A stretch of 61,041 nucleotides of DNA from Martensiomyces pterosporus (lineage: Eukaryota; Kickxellomycota; Kickxellomycetes; Kickxellales; Kickxellaceae), in contig MU604030.1 in assembly GCA_025201845.1 (NCBI GenBank), positions 1-61,041 on the forward strand, in the 5' to 3' direction. The notes below the pieces were generated by a model. That model saw only the letters and a list, made by a program, of their open reading frames with translations, was not told the origin of the DNA and did not search any database. Position 1 is the stretch's first letter. Every line of letters starts with the position of its first letter. Positions 19,641-31,400 of this stretch are shown here, in pieces. Made by a program: the position numbers and the translations under genes.

Positions 19641-20727
19641 CGCAGCAGTTGGCACTAGCGGGAGATGCACCGCACGAGCGCTTGCCAGGACTGCTGCTGC
19701 TGCTGCCGCCTCATGGTGGATGTGCGGCTATTATCCGCACGTGGCTGCCATGCTGGGCGTTTCTCTTCCCCACATGCACGCATAAGCAGTTTCAGCTATC
19801 GGCGATGAGTGGAGGCAGGAGCACAGGTGCAGACGGCTGGTGGGGGAAGAGATACAGGGCAGGGTGGTGGCAAGTCCAGACATGCATTGGGGACAGCGGG
19901 GGATGAGTGCGTATTTAGCCCAGAGCCCAGAGCGCAGGTCTCTCGCATGTATGCCAAAGCCGGGGTGGGGATATGCGGCTCACACATAGCCTCTGCGCCA
20001 GGGAATGCTGGGCAGCATGTAGCCCCTGTGCAGTCTCTTATCTGGGCCTTTTGCATGTGGAGACAGCCGCTTCCAAAAGGAGAAGGCTCAGGAACAGGAG
20101 CGTGATTTGCACAGGTTGGGCTACGTGCTGCTAGGACCGGCAAGAGAGCGGTATTTCTGCTGAACCAGAGGCGCAGCAGATCTGCGGGAAGCAGGCCAGG
20201 CGCCAGAGAGCAGGCGCCGGCTCTCCTGGTGTTCGGCGAGCAAGCAACGGGTCCCTTGGAGAAGAGGCAGCGATTGGCTGTGTAGAGCAAGTCTGGCCGG
20301 CATTTGGGTGTGGACACACGGAGCAGGCAATGTGGGTGTGCGGCGTGCACAAGGCCGGCTATTGGCAAGCAGCCATTTCTTGGTTCGAGTTAGCCTTCTC
20401 GCTCCGCGCAAATAGATGATCTCGCAGCATGGAGTGAAAAGGCCAGCACGGAATGGGCAGAGATTAGCTCCACACAAAGCAGAAGCCGCAGGCGATTTGC
20501 CCAAACTCGCGCCCAAAGGAAAGGATCTTCTTGGCTGCTTTCTGGCATGGCACAAGGCCACCCTTGGCTGCTTTGTTTTTGTGCCTGAGTCGCCGGCCAC
20601 TGCTGCTTGCTCAGCATTGTGCAAAGTAGCGTGCGGAGAGGTGCCATGCTCTTTTTCTCCCTCCCACCCGGGCAGCAGGCCTTTGCCTTTTCTCTTCTGC
20701 TTGCACCAGCTTCACCCGCACACACAG

Positions 20728-20736
20728 TATATATTT
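20728..20736 (+). promoter_or_regulatory. TATA box candidate of the casein kinase 1 gene
   Basis: TATATATTT about 480 bp upstream of the ATG, followed by a pyrimidine-rich stretch; this implies a long leader. Confidence 0.4.
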
Positions 20737-21211
20737 CCAGCCCTCTACTCTTCCATTGCCAGCCAAGCAGGCGAAAGGTTGTTAGCGCTACCAAAAAGTA
20801 TGCAGCAGTAGAGGCAAGGCGTTGGGCTTTTACTTTACTCTCCTCTCCCCCAACACCCGCCATCTATTTTTTCTTGCCTCTTGCCTCTTTTTGGCATACA
20901 CATCACAACACGCACAAGGGCAAGAAAGAAGAAGCACCTATTACTGATTTGCCAACTTGCTCTTCTGTAACATCTCTCTTCTCCATTCTTGTTTAGCCCT
21001 GTTTACCTTTTCTCTCTCTCTTGCCTGTATTTCCACAACACCACCCCTTTTCTATCCCCCGCCCTCTGTCTACTAGAAGCAGCATTCACTGCAGCAGCAA
21101 CAAAAGAACAAGACAGACTGTCTTCTCTCTTCTGGTCCACTCTCTTCCATCTGCACAATTCCCTTATTGCCCTTCAGTTAGTTTCCTTTTGAACAGGAAG
21201 GGGAAGTGCAA

Positions 21212-23436
21212 ATGCAGCAAGCCAGCAACAGCAACGCCAACAACGCCAACAACCCTAGTGCAAAGTATCGTGCTCAGCCTGGTGCTACTGAGAAGCGCAT
21301 GATTTCCCGCCGCAATCAGCTTCAGCACGCCAGTCCCAATGTCGTTGGTGTTCATTACCGCGTAGGAAAGCGAATCGGCGAGGGCAGCTTTGGCGTCATT
21401 TACGAGGGTAAGTGCTCCACAGGCGCTGTATGCCTATGTGGGTACCTGCAAAGGAAAATGGAGTACACGGCGTGCTACACCATGCGCTAACCGCTTTCTG
21501 TGTGTATGCAAGCTGCTATGCTCTCTGGCCTTGATATCGTCTAATAGGCACCAACCTGCTTGACAACAAACTCGTGGCTATCAAGTTTGTAAGTGCAAAA
21601 CTTCTTTTTTAGGGAGACTGTGTTTGTGTGTGGCGTTCTCTCTCCGTAGTAGAATCCCATCTGCCGCTACTTTCCTTTGCGCTCGCTATTCCTGTCCGTT
21701 GTTGCCTCATTTTTTCCTTATTGCGCCTGCTGCACCCCCTCCTCCCGTACTATTTTTAAGCTCCAGCTCAACCCTGTTTTTTGTATTCAATTGCCAGCAG
21801 CAGCAATAGAAGACAAGCCTTAGTCAGTGCCGCCTTGGCTGCTGTTATTGTCATCACTGCCGCTGCTGCTGCTGGCTGTACGCAGCTTTTTGTGCTACGC
21901 CCACCAAAGTGCACCGTCTGTTTTATGCTGCCTTGGCTGTCTCATCTCCTTTGCATGCATGGATGCAGAGAGCTCTGGGCTGCAGGGCGCCTCTGTGTTT
22001 CCCTCCATCACTGACAGAAGCAGGCCTCTGCTCTGGCGCAAGTCCAGCCTGTGTTTTGTGAACCCAGAAGACCCCGCTGGATTGCAAAGCAGCCTAGCCA
22101 TAGCAGCCACCACACTTCTCCCGCTTGCACCCCTCCGCTTGCACAGCCAGAATAGCACCAACTAAAGAAGCTGCTTGCATTTCTGTAATGTTTCTAGGAG
22201 CCACGGAAGAGCGAGGCACCCCAGCTGCGCGACGAGTACCGCAGCTACAGGATACTCTATGGCACCGAGGGCATCCCTAACGTGTACTACTTTGGCCAAG
22301 AGGGTCTGTACAACGTCCTGTGCATCGACCTGCTTGGCCCCAGCCTCGAGGACCTGTTCGACATGTGCAGACGGCGCTTCTCCGTAAAGACCGTGGCGAT
22401 GCTGGCCAAAAACATGCTCACCCGCATCCAGGCTGTTCACGAGCACAACCTGATTTACCGCGACATCAAGCCCGACAACTTCCTAATCGGCAGGCCACAC
22501 ACGCCCACCGCCAACAGGGTGTTCATGGTCGATTTCGGCATGGCCAAACAGTACCGCGACCCCAAAACACACCAGCACATCCCGTACAGGGAGCGGAAGA
22601 GCCTCAGCGGCACTGCCCGCTACATGAGCATCAACACCCATCTGGGCCGCGAGCAGTCGCGGCGCGATGATCTGGAGGCCCTGGGCCACGTCTTCATGTA
22701 CTTCCTGCGTGGAAGCCTGCCCTGGCAGGGATTGAAGGCTGCAACCAACAAGCAGAAGTATGAAAAGATTGGCGAGCGCAAGCAGCACACCCCCGTGCGT
22801 GAGCTCTGCGATGGATACCCGATAGAGTTTGCCACCTATCTGTCGACTGTGCGGAAATATGCGTTTGAGGAGACCCCCGACTACAACTACCTCCGCGGCC
22901 TGTTCGACTCTGTGCTCACTAAGCTCGGCGAGACCAACGACGGCGTCTACGACTGGATGCTGCTGAACAACGGCTACGGATACGCTGCGAGCTCCTCCGT
23001 GGTCTCTGCCACGCGCCAGGACGGCGGCCATCGCGGACGTGCCTCGGGTGCCTACAAGGCCACCAACCAGAACCATGTGTCCAACCAGGCCATGCACAGC
23101 TTTGATAATATCGGCGGACACGGACAGTCCACGCCCAACCTGGACCACTCGGCCACCAACACGCCCGGAAGGCTCTCCCGTGACCAGGTTAACCTGGCCG
23201 ACGTCAAGGGCCTGAACCAGCAGAAGCCCACCCCGCCCCCGCCTAATGGCGCCGGAGACAACGGGCAGCAGAGGAGCGGAAAGCCCAATGGACTCACCCA
23301 CCATTCGGCCGACAACGCCGCCGCCATGATCAACACCCAGAATGGCAACGGCGCCAACGGCGGCCACAACGAGAAGCAGGGATTCATGTTCAAGATCATA
23401 TCGGCATTTGGCTGCTGCTCGTCCAGCAGCGCCTAG
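21212..23436 (+). CDS. YCK-type casein kinase 1, palmitoylated membrane form, three exons
   Basis: Exons 21212-21407, 21548-21588 (41 nt) and 22198-23436 give 491 residues. Introns are 140 bp and 609 bp with GTAAGT donors and TAG acceptors; phases 1 and 0 match. ATG 21212 is preceded by an in-frame stop at 21179. The kinase domain starts at about residue 47: [15 protein letters not shown] (Gly loop, cut by intron 1), VAIKF (lysine encoded by the 41-nt exon), [24 protein letters not shown], and the CK1 signature [29 protein letters not shown]. An N/Q/G-rich tail of about 130 residues ends FGCCSSSSA; the CC pair matches the palmitoylation site of Yck1/2 and Cki1. Known roles are nutrient sensing, endocytosis and morphogenesis at the plasma membrane. 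Confidence 0.94.
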
Positions 23437-23508
23437 AGCACCTGCTCTGTCTCATCTTTTCACAACTGCCCTCTCTCCACCGCTCTGCTCGTGTGCTAAG
23501 CACCTGCA

Positions 23509-23546
23509 TTCCTTCCTTCCTCCCTTCCTCCCTTCCTCCCTTTCCT
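23509..23546 (+). repeat. Pure pyrimidine tract with (TTCCTCCC)3
   Basis: 38 consecutive pyrimidines in the kinase 3' UTR, with three perfect TTCCTCCC units at 23517-23540. Confidence 0.85.
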
Positions 23547-23809
23547 ACCTCCTCGCCCTACCTCCCCACCCTGTCCTTCCGCCCTTGCCTTCCCCACCTC
23601 CTCACACCTTCCCGCCCTACACCTACCGCCGCCCGCAAGCCCTCTGCCCTACATAAAATTTTGAACGTTGCTTTAGTTCCTGTACGTGTGCTTTTGAGAG
23701 GGACATGTAGCATCTCCTTCACACACGTGTTCTTTTGTTAGCCTCACACATTTCCCCTTGTGTTTCTTTACCTACTCTGCTGTTCTTGTCCACACACCCC
23801 CTTCAATAC

Positions 23810-23816
23810 TATATAT
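23810..23816 (+). promoter_or_regulatory. TATA box candidate of CBC2
   Basis: TATATAT about 246 bp upstream of the CBC2 ATG. Confidence 0.4.
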
Positions 23817-24061
23817 CTTCCCACTATTGACGGTTGTTGACAATGCAGGCTGTTTCTTCTACAACTGCACACTGAAGCAAGGAGAATGGCACACTGTGGA
23901 GGCGAAATGGTCACGTGGCAGGCCCTATAGATACCAGCAAGGACACAGCTGGGGCAAACAGCAGAATTGGAATTTTTGCGATATTTGCGTTTTGGAGCCA
24001 GAAAACACCAGCATTCTCCCCATTTATTTCGCACTATCAGTGTTCCGTAAACCCGACTGAA

Positions 24062-24709
24062 ATGGCGTCAGCAGCCCCCTTTGACAGCACCAGCGTTCTC
24101 AGCGACCAGTTCACCATAGTTCCTCGCTTGGACCGGCCATCAACATACAAGGACCACCAGTACAACGGCACAGTCGAGCAATGGAAGACAGACCTCGCCA
24201 AAACAACCACGCTGTACGTGGGCAACCTGTCCTTCTACACGACTGAAGAGCAGCTGTACGAGATATTCTCAAAGGCGGGCGAGATCAAGCGTATAATCAT
24301 GGGCCTTGCGCGCCACCAAAAGACACCTTGCGGATTCTGCTTTGTCGAATACTACACCCACGAGAGCGCACTCGAGTGTATGAAGTACGTCAATGGCACC
24401 AAGCTAGATGACCGTATCATTCGCACGGATCTGGATCCTGGGTTTAAGGAAGGAAGGCAGTTTGGGAGAGGCAGGTCTGGGGGACAGGTCAGAGATGAGT
24501 ACAGACAGGAGTATGACGAGGGAAGAGGCGGGTGGGGCCACATGAGAGCCAAGCAGGAGGAGGAGAGGAGGAGACAGCAGGAGGAGAGCTACGAGGCCAT
24601 TGCGACGATTCCAGCGGGTGCTGAGCTGAAGATTAATAGCCGCATCGGCGGTCCTGTTGGCTCGAGGAACACCAGCGCTGTGGATGACGGCGACAAGGAG
24701 ATGCAATAA
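24062..24709 (+). CDS. CBC2: Nuclear cap-binding complex small subunit (CBP20/NCBP2)
   Basis: Single exon, 215 residues. ATG 24062 is chosen because upstream in-frame sequence (open to 23915) does not look coding and the family begins close to this point. N-terminal helices with conserved aromatic positions ([17 protein letters not shown]) precede the [28 protein letters not shown] (RNP2) and [16 protein letters not shown] (RNP1). The CBP20-specific C-terminal cap-binding segment [19 protein letters not shown], then [21 protein letters not shown], is nearly identical to the family consensus. With CBP80 it binds the m7G cap of nascent RNA for splicing, export and the pioneer round. The TAA stop lies inside an AATAAA hexamer. 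Confidence 0.97.
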   Translation: MASAAPFDSTSVLSDQFTIVPRLDRPSTYKDHQYNGTVEQWKTDLAKTTTLYVGNLSFYTTEEQLYEIFSKAGEIKRIIMGLARHQKTPCGFCFVEYYTHESALECMKYVNGTKLDDRIIRTDLDPGFKEGRQFGRGRSGGQVRDEYRQEYDEGRGGWGHMRAKQEEERRRQQEESYEAIATIPAGAELKINSRIGGPVGSRNTSAVDDGDKEMQ

Positions 24710-24710
24710 A
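24705..24710 (+). terminator. AATAAA overlapping the CBC2 stop codon
   Basis: The hexamer contains the TAA stop at 24707-24709. If used as the poly(A) signal, the 3' UTR would be only some 15-30 nt. Confidence 0.35.
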
Positions 24711-25624
24711 AAGGACTGCTGGCGAGTGCGCGCCATCAGATCACAGCTCTTTTCGCTTTCTGCCGTGACTTTCCCCTTCTTCTATATTAAACACATTTCC
24801 AGTGATCTCCCATGCCTCAGCGCATCGCTGCGAAAGAATGCATCTGCTGTGCTGCGCTATTCCAGCGGCGCTCTCTGGGCAATTGGGATTGCCAGTGTAC
24901 AGGAGAAAAGGCTCTCTTTGAGTCACAGGTGATGCATGCATATGCGCCGTCGCTTTATTTTTTGCTTTCCAGCTGCCGTGCCATACCGTGCTTAAAGATG
25001 CGGCTTTTGTGGAAGCACAAGTTACAAAGGCACGTAGTGTAGAGTGCCGAGCAGTAAAGAGGGATGACAGCGATAATAAAGGTCCACAGCAACTCCCTGC
25101 CGCCGCCTTGCTTTTCCCTCATGTTGCCCCAATAAGCAAGCGCAGCCCAACCTTGTGAGGAGTTGCGCAGCTTGGCATCGCCCAAAAGCGCAATTGCGCC
25201 TGAATTCAAATGCTGTGTGGGGATGACCAGGAAAATAAGGGCTGCTTGTGCGGCCAACAATGGACCCAGTCGTGGGTGCTTTTTCAGATACACTCGCACA
25301 TCCAATCCCCCATCCCCGCTCTGCTCCTGGTTCAGGGCTTATATATATGAGATGCAAGATGAGGGTTCGGGGGAAATCCGTCCTTGCACATCGTCTACTC
25401 TACTACTCTCTTTCTTTCTGCACATACAGTTCAACCTCCCTCATTCCTCCTTTGCTTTCCAAGAAAACTCTATATTCTGCTGCTCCGCTCTTGTATGCAA
25501 TTTATATGGTCTCACATACTGCTCCGTCTACAAACAGCGGTTTCCACAAGCCAGAGCTTTTGACATACGCGTTTATTTCGTCATCCAAGTAGCCAAAAGT
25601 CCGTTTTTTTTTCTGTATGGTGTA
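24710..25624. other. Intergenic, CBC2 3' side and LITAF-gene promoter
   Basis: No gene supported. It includes a strong TATA-like run at 25340-25347 and pyrimidine-rich leader sequence (about 25385-25460) ahead of the LITAF-domain gene. Confidence 0.6.
25340..25347 (+). promoter_or_regulatory. TATA box candidate of the LITAF-domain gene
   Basis: TATATATA about 278 bp upstream of the ATG, followed by CT-rich sequence. Confidence 0.45.
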
Positions 25625-26161
25625 ATGGCGCAACCAAAGCCACCGAAAAAGTTCGCGCAATCCAGCGTGTTCGTTCCGCCCAACTGGAACGTCGACAACA
25701 CACGTGCAGGCATCGTCGGCCTCATTACGCAGGTGTGCCGCGAGGTAGACAACCACTACTGCCCCTCGGTGACCAGCAGCGAGGATGCCCAGCACCGCAA
25801 CTTCCCCTCCAACGTCAGCGTCGTGGATGACCCTGACGCCGTGTTTGACCGGAAGAAGAGAGGCTCGAGAACGCTTCCCACGGGCAGCCACGCCAGCGTC
25901 AGCGGCAGCTCGGTGCTGGCCATTTGCCCTGGGTGCAAAACAAAGGTTTTTACGAGGGTGAAGCGCCAGACGGGGTTCAAGAATGTCGCGGCGACAGCGG
26001 CGCTGGCCACGGTGGGCTTTGCTACGGGTGCTCCCCCTGCGTTGATGCCGCTGGCGGCCATCCCAATGCAGCTCAAGTCGCTGAAGACCAAGGTTCACTA
26101 TTGTCCCAGATGCAACTTTAAGCTCGGAAAGCACGTCAGAATCTACATCCCCAAAAGCTAG
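25625..26161 (+). CDS. LITAF-domain membrane-associated zinc protein
   Basis: Single exon, 178 residues; ATG 25625 begins MAQPKPPKKFAQ. The C-terminal third is a LITAF domain: a CPGC knuckle (AICPGCKTKVFTRVKRQTG), a hydrophobic monotopic segment (ATAALATVGFATGAPPALMP), then HYCPRCNFKLG. The two CxxC pairs form one zinc site and the hydrophobic helix dips into the cytoplasmic face of endosomal or vacuolar membranes in known LITAF/CDIP proteins. Upstream in-frame sequence back to 25163 is promoter/leader-like and not included. Animal LITAF carries PSAP/PPxY motifs that recruit TSG101 and NEDD4; I see neither here, so ESCRT recruitment by that route is not supported. Specific function in this organism is unknown. 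Confidence 0.88.
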   Translation: MAQPKPPKKFAQSSVFVPPNWNVDNTRAGIVGLITQVCREVDNHYCPSVTSSEDAQHRNFPSNVSVVDDPDAVFDRKKRGSRTLPTGSHASVSGSSVLAICPGCKTKVFTRVKRQTGFKNVAATAALATVGFATGAPPALMPLAAIPMQLKSLKTKVHYCPRCNFKLGKHVRIYIPKS

Positions 26162-27771
26162 AATGGCACTCCGTCTTACACACATACATGGTTGTTCTCG
26201 GTCTTTAGTGCCCCGCTTGATTTATTCGTTTTCTTGGTTGTTAGCGAATTGAATAGATATATTTTGAGTCTATTGCTGCCGTGTATGTAGCGCCATTCCT
26301 CGCTTTGACACTGGTAACTCGTCCCATTCATGGGCGCAGTATCAGAAACTGCGAGCTGGCACTGACTCTCGCCCAAACCACGCATGTAAGCACGCACGCG
26401 TACTTCGCACATGAATCCATGCCACGTGTGCGTTGCCCATGTCTCCTGCGTGTGAAGACAGGCTGGCCATGATCAAAGCATATCACTGGAGACATGTAAT
26501 CGGCTGGATCTGTGAAAAGAGACATGTACAAACACACAGCATGTGCATGCTACAAGCTATGCCCAAAATGGCTTTTTTGGGCGAATTCAAAGTCCGCAGA
26601 TACGTACCCCCCTGCCCCATCAGCCAGCATCTGACGAGGGAGGTCACGCTAGTCAATAAATGCAGGCGGCCAAAACGCCTTTGCTTTTTTCTTTCATTTA
26701 CACGGATTCAGGTGGAGGCCAGGGATGGGGCTCGCTGGCTGCCGCACTCTGTAGATAGCAGTAGGCACATGCACTACACCGCAGAATTGCCATTCGCTAT
26801 TCGCCGTGGGAGCCTGCCCTTATCCATATGCGGCGCTCGACATTGCCACATGAGGGTGAAGCGCACAATGGCCTGAGCTGCGCCTTGCACGCTATCAACC
26901 ATTCCCTCGATACGTGGACGTGTATTGAAGGGGGCGTATCTATGCGAGCGGCGACTGAAAGGTGCGCAATCCACACTTGACATGAAATGCACACCGCGCC
27001 TGAACGAGGGGGGAGTGGGTGTGTAGATAGCTGGCGGCTGCGCGAGTGTAGGGCATATTAGAATTGCCTGCAGCCGCTTCCTCCTCCCCAAAAAAAGAAA
27101 CAGGGAGTAACCAGCAGCGGCAGCTATACGCTCAAATGTCTCTAGTGCAGAGGCCGGGATGCGTGAGTAGGAATGCCAGAAAAGTGCTTCGACCGAACGC
27201 CGATCGGCACACCACCTGGCCAGACGCAAAATTTTCGCTCTGCTTGCAGGGAGGGAGGGAAGCGCCTTGCTTGGTTAGACGCCCCATTGGCCGGCGCTCA
27301 GCTAGCCAACCCCACTGTGGCTGGGCTCAAGTGATGTGCTGTGGGGGTGAGTGGGAGCATGACATGTTGCGCTGAAGATGCGGGGCTGCCCTTGGCTGGA
27401 GAGGAGTGTGTCGCTAGCCTTTGCAGCTAGGAATGCGCCCATGTACGAAGGCACACATCCAAGGTTTAGGGGAGGTGCAATGCCGGCGAGCAGCAGCAAT
27501 CGCCTGTGGCCTATTCTGACTCTGCACTCTCACTCTCAAGGAGAAAGAAAGGGCAATCCCAAATGGTCACTCTCACCTCCACTTGCATCTGGCGGCAGCT
27601 ACAGGGGTGGCCAGGCGCTGTGCATCTCCTACATTGGACAGCATCAGTATAAAAAGACGAGGCTCCACGCCCCACCCAGCCTCCTCTCACCACCAATTGT
27701 GATATCCATCCAATTCACATCCTTGACTCCATTCTTTTGACACAGCAAGCGCGCTCTACACACTCTCAGCA
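26162..27771. other. Intergenic, upstream of the metallothionein-like gene
   Basis: 1.6 kb with no credible protein gene. A CCAAT-type sequence lies at about 27284 and AGGGG pentamers (stress-element-like) at about 27469 and 27603; these are motif matches only. A TATA box stands at 27648. Confidence 0.5.
27648..27656 (+). promoter_or_regulatory. TATA box of the metallothionein-like gene
   Basis: TATAAAAAG, 124 bp upstream of the ATG at 27772; a consensus-quality TATA with a short A/C/T-rich leader. Confidence 0.6.
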
Positions 27772-27846
27772 ATGAACAAGAACGACGGCCACAGCTGCTC
27801 CTGCGGCGACTCCTGCGCTTGCGGCGACTCCTGCAACTGCAGCTAA
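27772..27846 (+). CDS. Metallothionein-like Cys-rich peptide, 24 residues
   Basis: A complete ORF of 25 codons, ATG at 27772 and TAA at 27844-27846. It has six cysteines (C9, C11, C15, C17, C21, C23) in three CxC pairs spaced by three residues; the rest is Ser, Gly, Asp and Asn with one His at position 7. There are no aromatic residues. This is the composition and size of Neurospora-type copper metallothionein (about 26 residues, seven Cys in CxC pairs), with one cysteine fewer. Such peptides chelate Cu(I), Cd(II) or Zn(II) in the cytosol. A consensus TATA box 124 bp upstream and a CT/CA-rich leader support a real transcription unit. Main alternative: a chance ORF, unlikely given the regular Cys spacing. 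Confidence 0.8.
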   Translation: MNKNDGHSCSCGDSCACGDSCNCS

Positions 27847-28435
27847 ACCATGAGAGCATCAAGGGCCGCCTCGTAACGGGGCAATGCCGCTTTTGCCAAC
27901 TCCAGCTGCCAGGCCAAGACGAATTGAACCACCGACCCCTCCCCTGCCCCTCCATCTCGAAGCATTCTCGGTTTGTTTCAAGCCATCTCTACCGCCCTGA
28001 TTTATATTACCTGAATTCCCCCGTGTGTGTTGTCCACGCTATCCCTTAGCCCCCTTCGATTCCCCGCATCAACACAAGTCAGATATATAATCTTAGCCCC
28101 CTGCCACATTTATACATCCATTCGCTTTAGCTAGCACTTCTCCCTAAGCCGGATTCTTCGTTTGGAAGCGAGCAGGGTCAAAACTGCCCCACACTGTAGT
28201 TCCTTTTTTGCTCTTGGCCTCTTGCTGGGGTTGCATAGGTACGCCCTGCTACTGCCCTTTGCTCTTCTCTACCTTTCCACTTGTTATTCAACATAGCAAT
28301 ACAATCTACAGCCCACATTCAGCGCTGCTGCTTGAGACACATGTTGGAAATGTGATCATAATGAAAATTGAGCATGGAATGCTGCTGAAAGCGCAAGCTG
28401 CTGCCAGCAAAGAAAGAGGTTTGCAGAGGCGGCGC
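27847..28435. other. Intergenic between convergent metallothionein-like and GH35-like genes
   Basis: Pyrimidine-rich 3' UTR-like sequence with no further gene; ORFs crossing 28208-28927 are antisense to the GH35-like gene. Confidence 0.6.
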
Positions 28436-31400
28436 CTACCTGCTCCAGGCACTGGTTGCAGGCCTGCTGGTTATCGACAGCTCCACGGCAATAGCAGGGT
28501 CACTGCTTTCACTGCCTGCTGCAGCACCTACAGTATCGGCATGATCCGACCAGCCATACATCATGACGACCACCTTATCCGCCGCAATCAGCGACTGCTG
28601 CAAGCTTTGCAGGCCATGAAGCTGGCCACCAAGTCCGCCCCTGAGCAGAGTGGACGAATCCCTAGCATCTGCATGATGCTTGGCCAACAAAACACCGTTG
28701 ACCCACACATGAGCAACCACCCTGCCACTAATGTGCAGATACACGGGGTCGTCCCTATGCTCGCCCACGGGGGGCAACTGCCAGCGCCACCACTGCACGC
28801 CGTCATTTACTTTGAGGTTCAAACGCGTAGACCACCCGCTCTGCGCAAACGGCCGCTCCACGGTAGTCGACCACCCCTCCTCTTCTGCCTCGTCCGGGAA
28901 CCCGGAGGAGCTGAACGACTGCGATAGCTGCGTCACGTCGACTCCGCACACCTCCCACTTGGTCCTGAGCTGCTCTGTGCGCTTGTCCTGGCTGTGGTCG
29001 TGGATCTCCGAGTCATCGTGGTCCTCGCCAATAAGATTGAATCCATGCCAGTAGGCGGCAATCAGCCCACGCGGCGCCCGCGCATCGTTTGCGCCATCTG
29101 CTTGCGCACCCAGGCCATAGGACTCCACCACGACGATGACCTCGTTCAGGGCGCCCTCCTCGGCATCTGCGCTTGATATCCTCATGGCCCTAGTGACATC
29201 GTAAGTAGCCGTGCCGCCCCACCTGTCCGGTCCTACGAGCGACCCAGGGTGTCTCAGGGCATCCAGCCATGACGCCGCAGTACCCGGCTCTGCTGTTGGC
29301 CTGTGCACCGTCTCGTGGCCCGACATGTTGACGCCGTTGACCCAGATGGTGCACCGGTGGCGCGCATTGAGCTGCAGCAAAAGCTTGGGTGCCTTGATGT
29401 GCTGGGGCTTTAGCCGCACCTGGCATCTGTACAAGACGTGGCTGCCGTTGCGGCCAATGTCCGTAGCCAGGTAGGCAAAGGCACCCAAGTCTCTCTGCCA
29501 CGACATCAGGTTGATCTCGTCCATGGTCTCCAGGTCGGCCATGGTGGGAAGAAGCTTCCATGGCAAGTCGTCCCACCGAGTCGCTCTTTTCTCGAACTGT
29601 TGCACCGCACCAACTCCCGCTGCTGAAGGCGCATCAAGGTTGACTTCGAATTGCCAGATAAACGGAAGCCCCGCATATGCAGGGTTGGCGCCGCCATCAG
29701 CCAGCAGCGGCGTGAGAACACTCGACCTTGGCTGCTCCTGCGAGATAACCACCACATGGCTCTTTGCGCAGGCACTGGCAAGCGGCACATCAATGTCAGC
29801 GGCTTTGGGCCCCATCAGGATGCCGTCCGCACCCCATGCAGCTGCGCTCTGTGCACCCACATACCCCTCTGGGTTAGCGTCGCCATACGTGGAGTAGTTG
29901 ACGCTCAGCGTGTCCAACGCCTGCTGGGCGAGCAGCACAATGTGCACAGAGGCGCCGCTCTTGCTGGTGACGTTGATCACACCTGCGCCTGGCTTGGGAA
30001 TAACGAAGCTGAACTTGTGGCCCTTGGCATGGTCGACCTCCACCACTTCCACCTCGGCATGTCCGGAAACCACGCATTCGCCGAGGAAAAACAACTGCCC
30101 GCTCTGCACCTCCTCTTCAGCACATATCCAAGCCTCGGCGTTCTCCTTGGGCAAAGCTATGCGTGTGTAAATCTCCTTCGTTGAAGCAACGAGTCTCAGC
30201 GACGTGTCATTGTCGCCAATGCTGAGGTTGGAGACGAAGATGCCGCGGTTGCGTGGGCCCAAAGTGCCGGTCAATGCAAAGCTGCCACCCTTGCTCAGAG
30301 TCGGCGCATCGGCCAGCGAGAACATGAATGCGATTTCCTTGTCTGCATCAGCCGGTTTCACATGTCCGTTGACATATGCTACAAGCCCAAGCTGCTCGGC
30401 GCCATCCAGCTCCGGAGAATCAGCAGCAGCCACTTTCGTCTTGCCAGACTCCTTGGCAAACGGCGAGGGCTTCCCAGACGCAGCAGCCATGTACTCCCAC
30501 TGCCGACGCACGCGAATGCCGTTCTCTGGCAGCTTGTGGATGTGGACGCCACGTACAGTCGGGCAATCTGCGCGCGAGATCCATGGTCTTGAGCTGACTG
30601 AGTCCGAGGCCGCCGACTGCAGCTCAAAGGCGCGTGCAATGTGCATCACCAAGCGCGCACTGCGGGCATCCCCCGACAGCGTGCCGTCCTCGGCTACTGC
30701 CTCATACGAGTTCTGGTTAGCATCAGTGGCGGCTTCGGGGCTGGCAAAGTTGCCCCAGTCAGCCAGCTTGAAGAACCCAGGCAGGGAGAACGCCGACAGG
30801 CCCTGGCTCAATGCAGTCTCGATCTGGTCGCTGAACGAGCTGCCCACCCCACGCTCCATTTTGTACAGTTCGGGCGCCACCATCGGCACGTTGTCGCCCC
30901 TGGTGATGCGCGCAACGCTATCCAGGTCAACCGGGGACCTGCCTAGGTCCCTTGCAGTGAACCCAGAGATATCTGCACGGTAGGCGTCCTTGATGATGCG
31001 GTACTGCCGCAAGCGCTTCTCGGCCTCCGCTGCAACACGTGCCGTCTTGGACGTAAAGTCCCTGGGCCAGCTGAGATCGTTGGTGAGGAGCGGCGCGCGA
31101 ATCACTCGCTCGCGGGCCATACGGGCAAGCAGTCTGGTCTCATCCTGCAACGCGAGGGGGAGCTCTAGCAGTCCGCGCTTCGCCAAATGGTTCTCCAACT
31201 GCACTAGGATGATGCACCCGCGACCACGGATGTTCTTCGTCACAACCTCGTGGCCCACAACCATCGATATGACCTGGTCGTACCACTCGCCCTCGGCTGC
31301 CGCAAACATATCGTCCCACACTTTGATTCCCAAGCGCCAGACATGGCGCAAGCGAATGTGGTCGCGCTGGATCAACCAAAGCGGGTACCCGCCGCCCTGC

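Larger units (their letters stand above)
19486..21211. other. Intergenic, YTM1 3' end and casein kinase 1 promoter/leader
   Basis: 1.7 kb without a credible gene. It holds the YTM1 poly(A) signal, a TATA-like element at 20728 and a long pyrimidine-rich leader (about 20640-21180) typical of the 5' side of strongly expressed fungal genes. A leader intron ending at the CAG near 21196 is possible but unproven. Confidence 0.55.
23437..24061. other. Intergenic, kinase 3' UTR and CBC2 promoter
   Basis: It starts with a pyrimidine-only tract, then an ATAAAA-type possible poly(A) signal near 23653, then the CBC2 TATA-like element at 23810. No extra gene seen. Confidence 0.6.

Noticed and set aside
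20370..20400. GGTTCGAGT-like T-loop suggesting a tRNA
   Set aside because: The flanking five bases do not pair and no anticodon or acceptor stem could be built.
26774..27229. 151-codon minus-strand ORF upstream of the metallothionein-like gene
   Set aside because: Random composition, no domain, overlapped by another ORF in the opposite strand.
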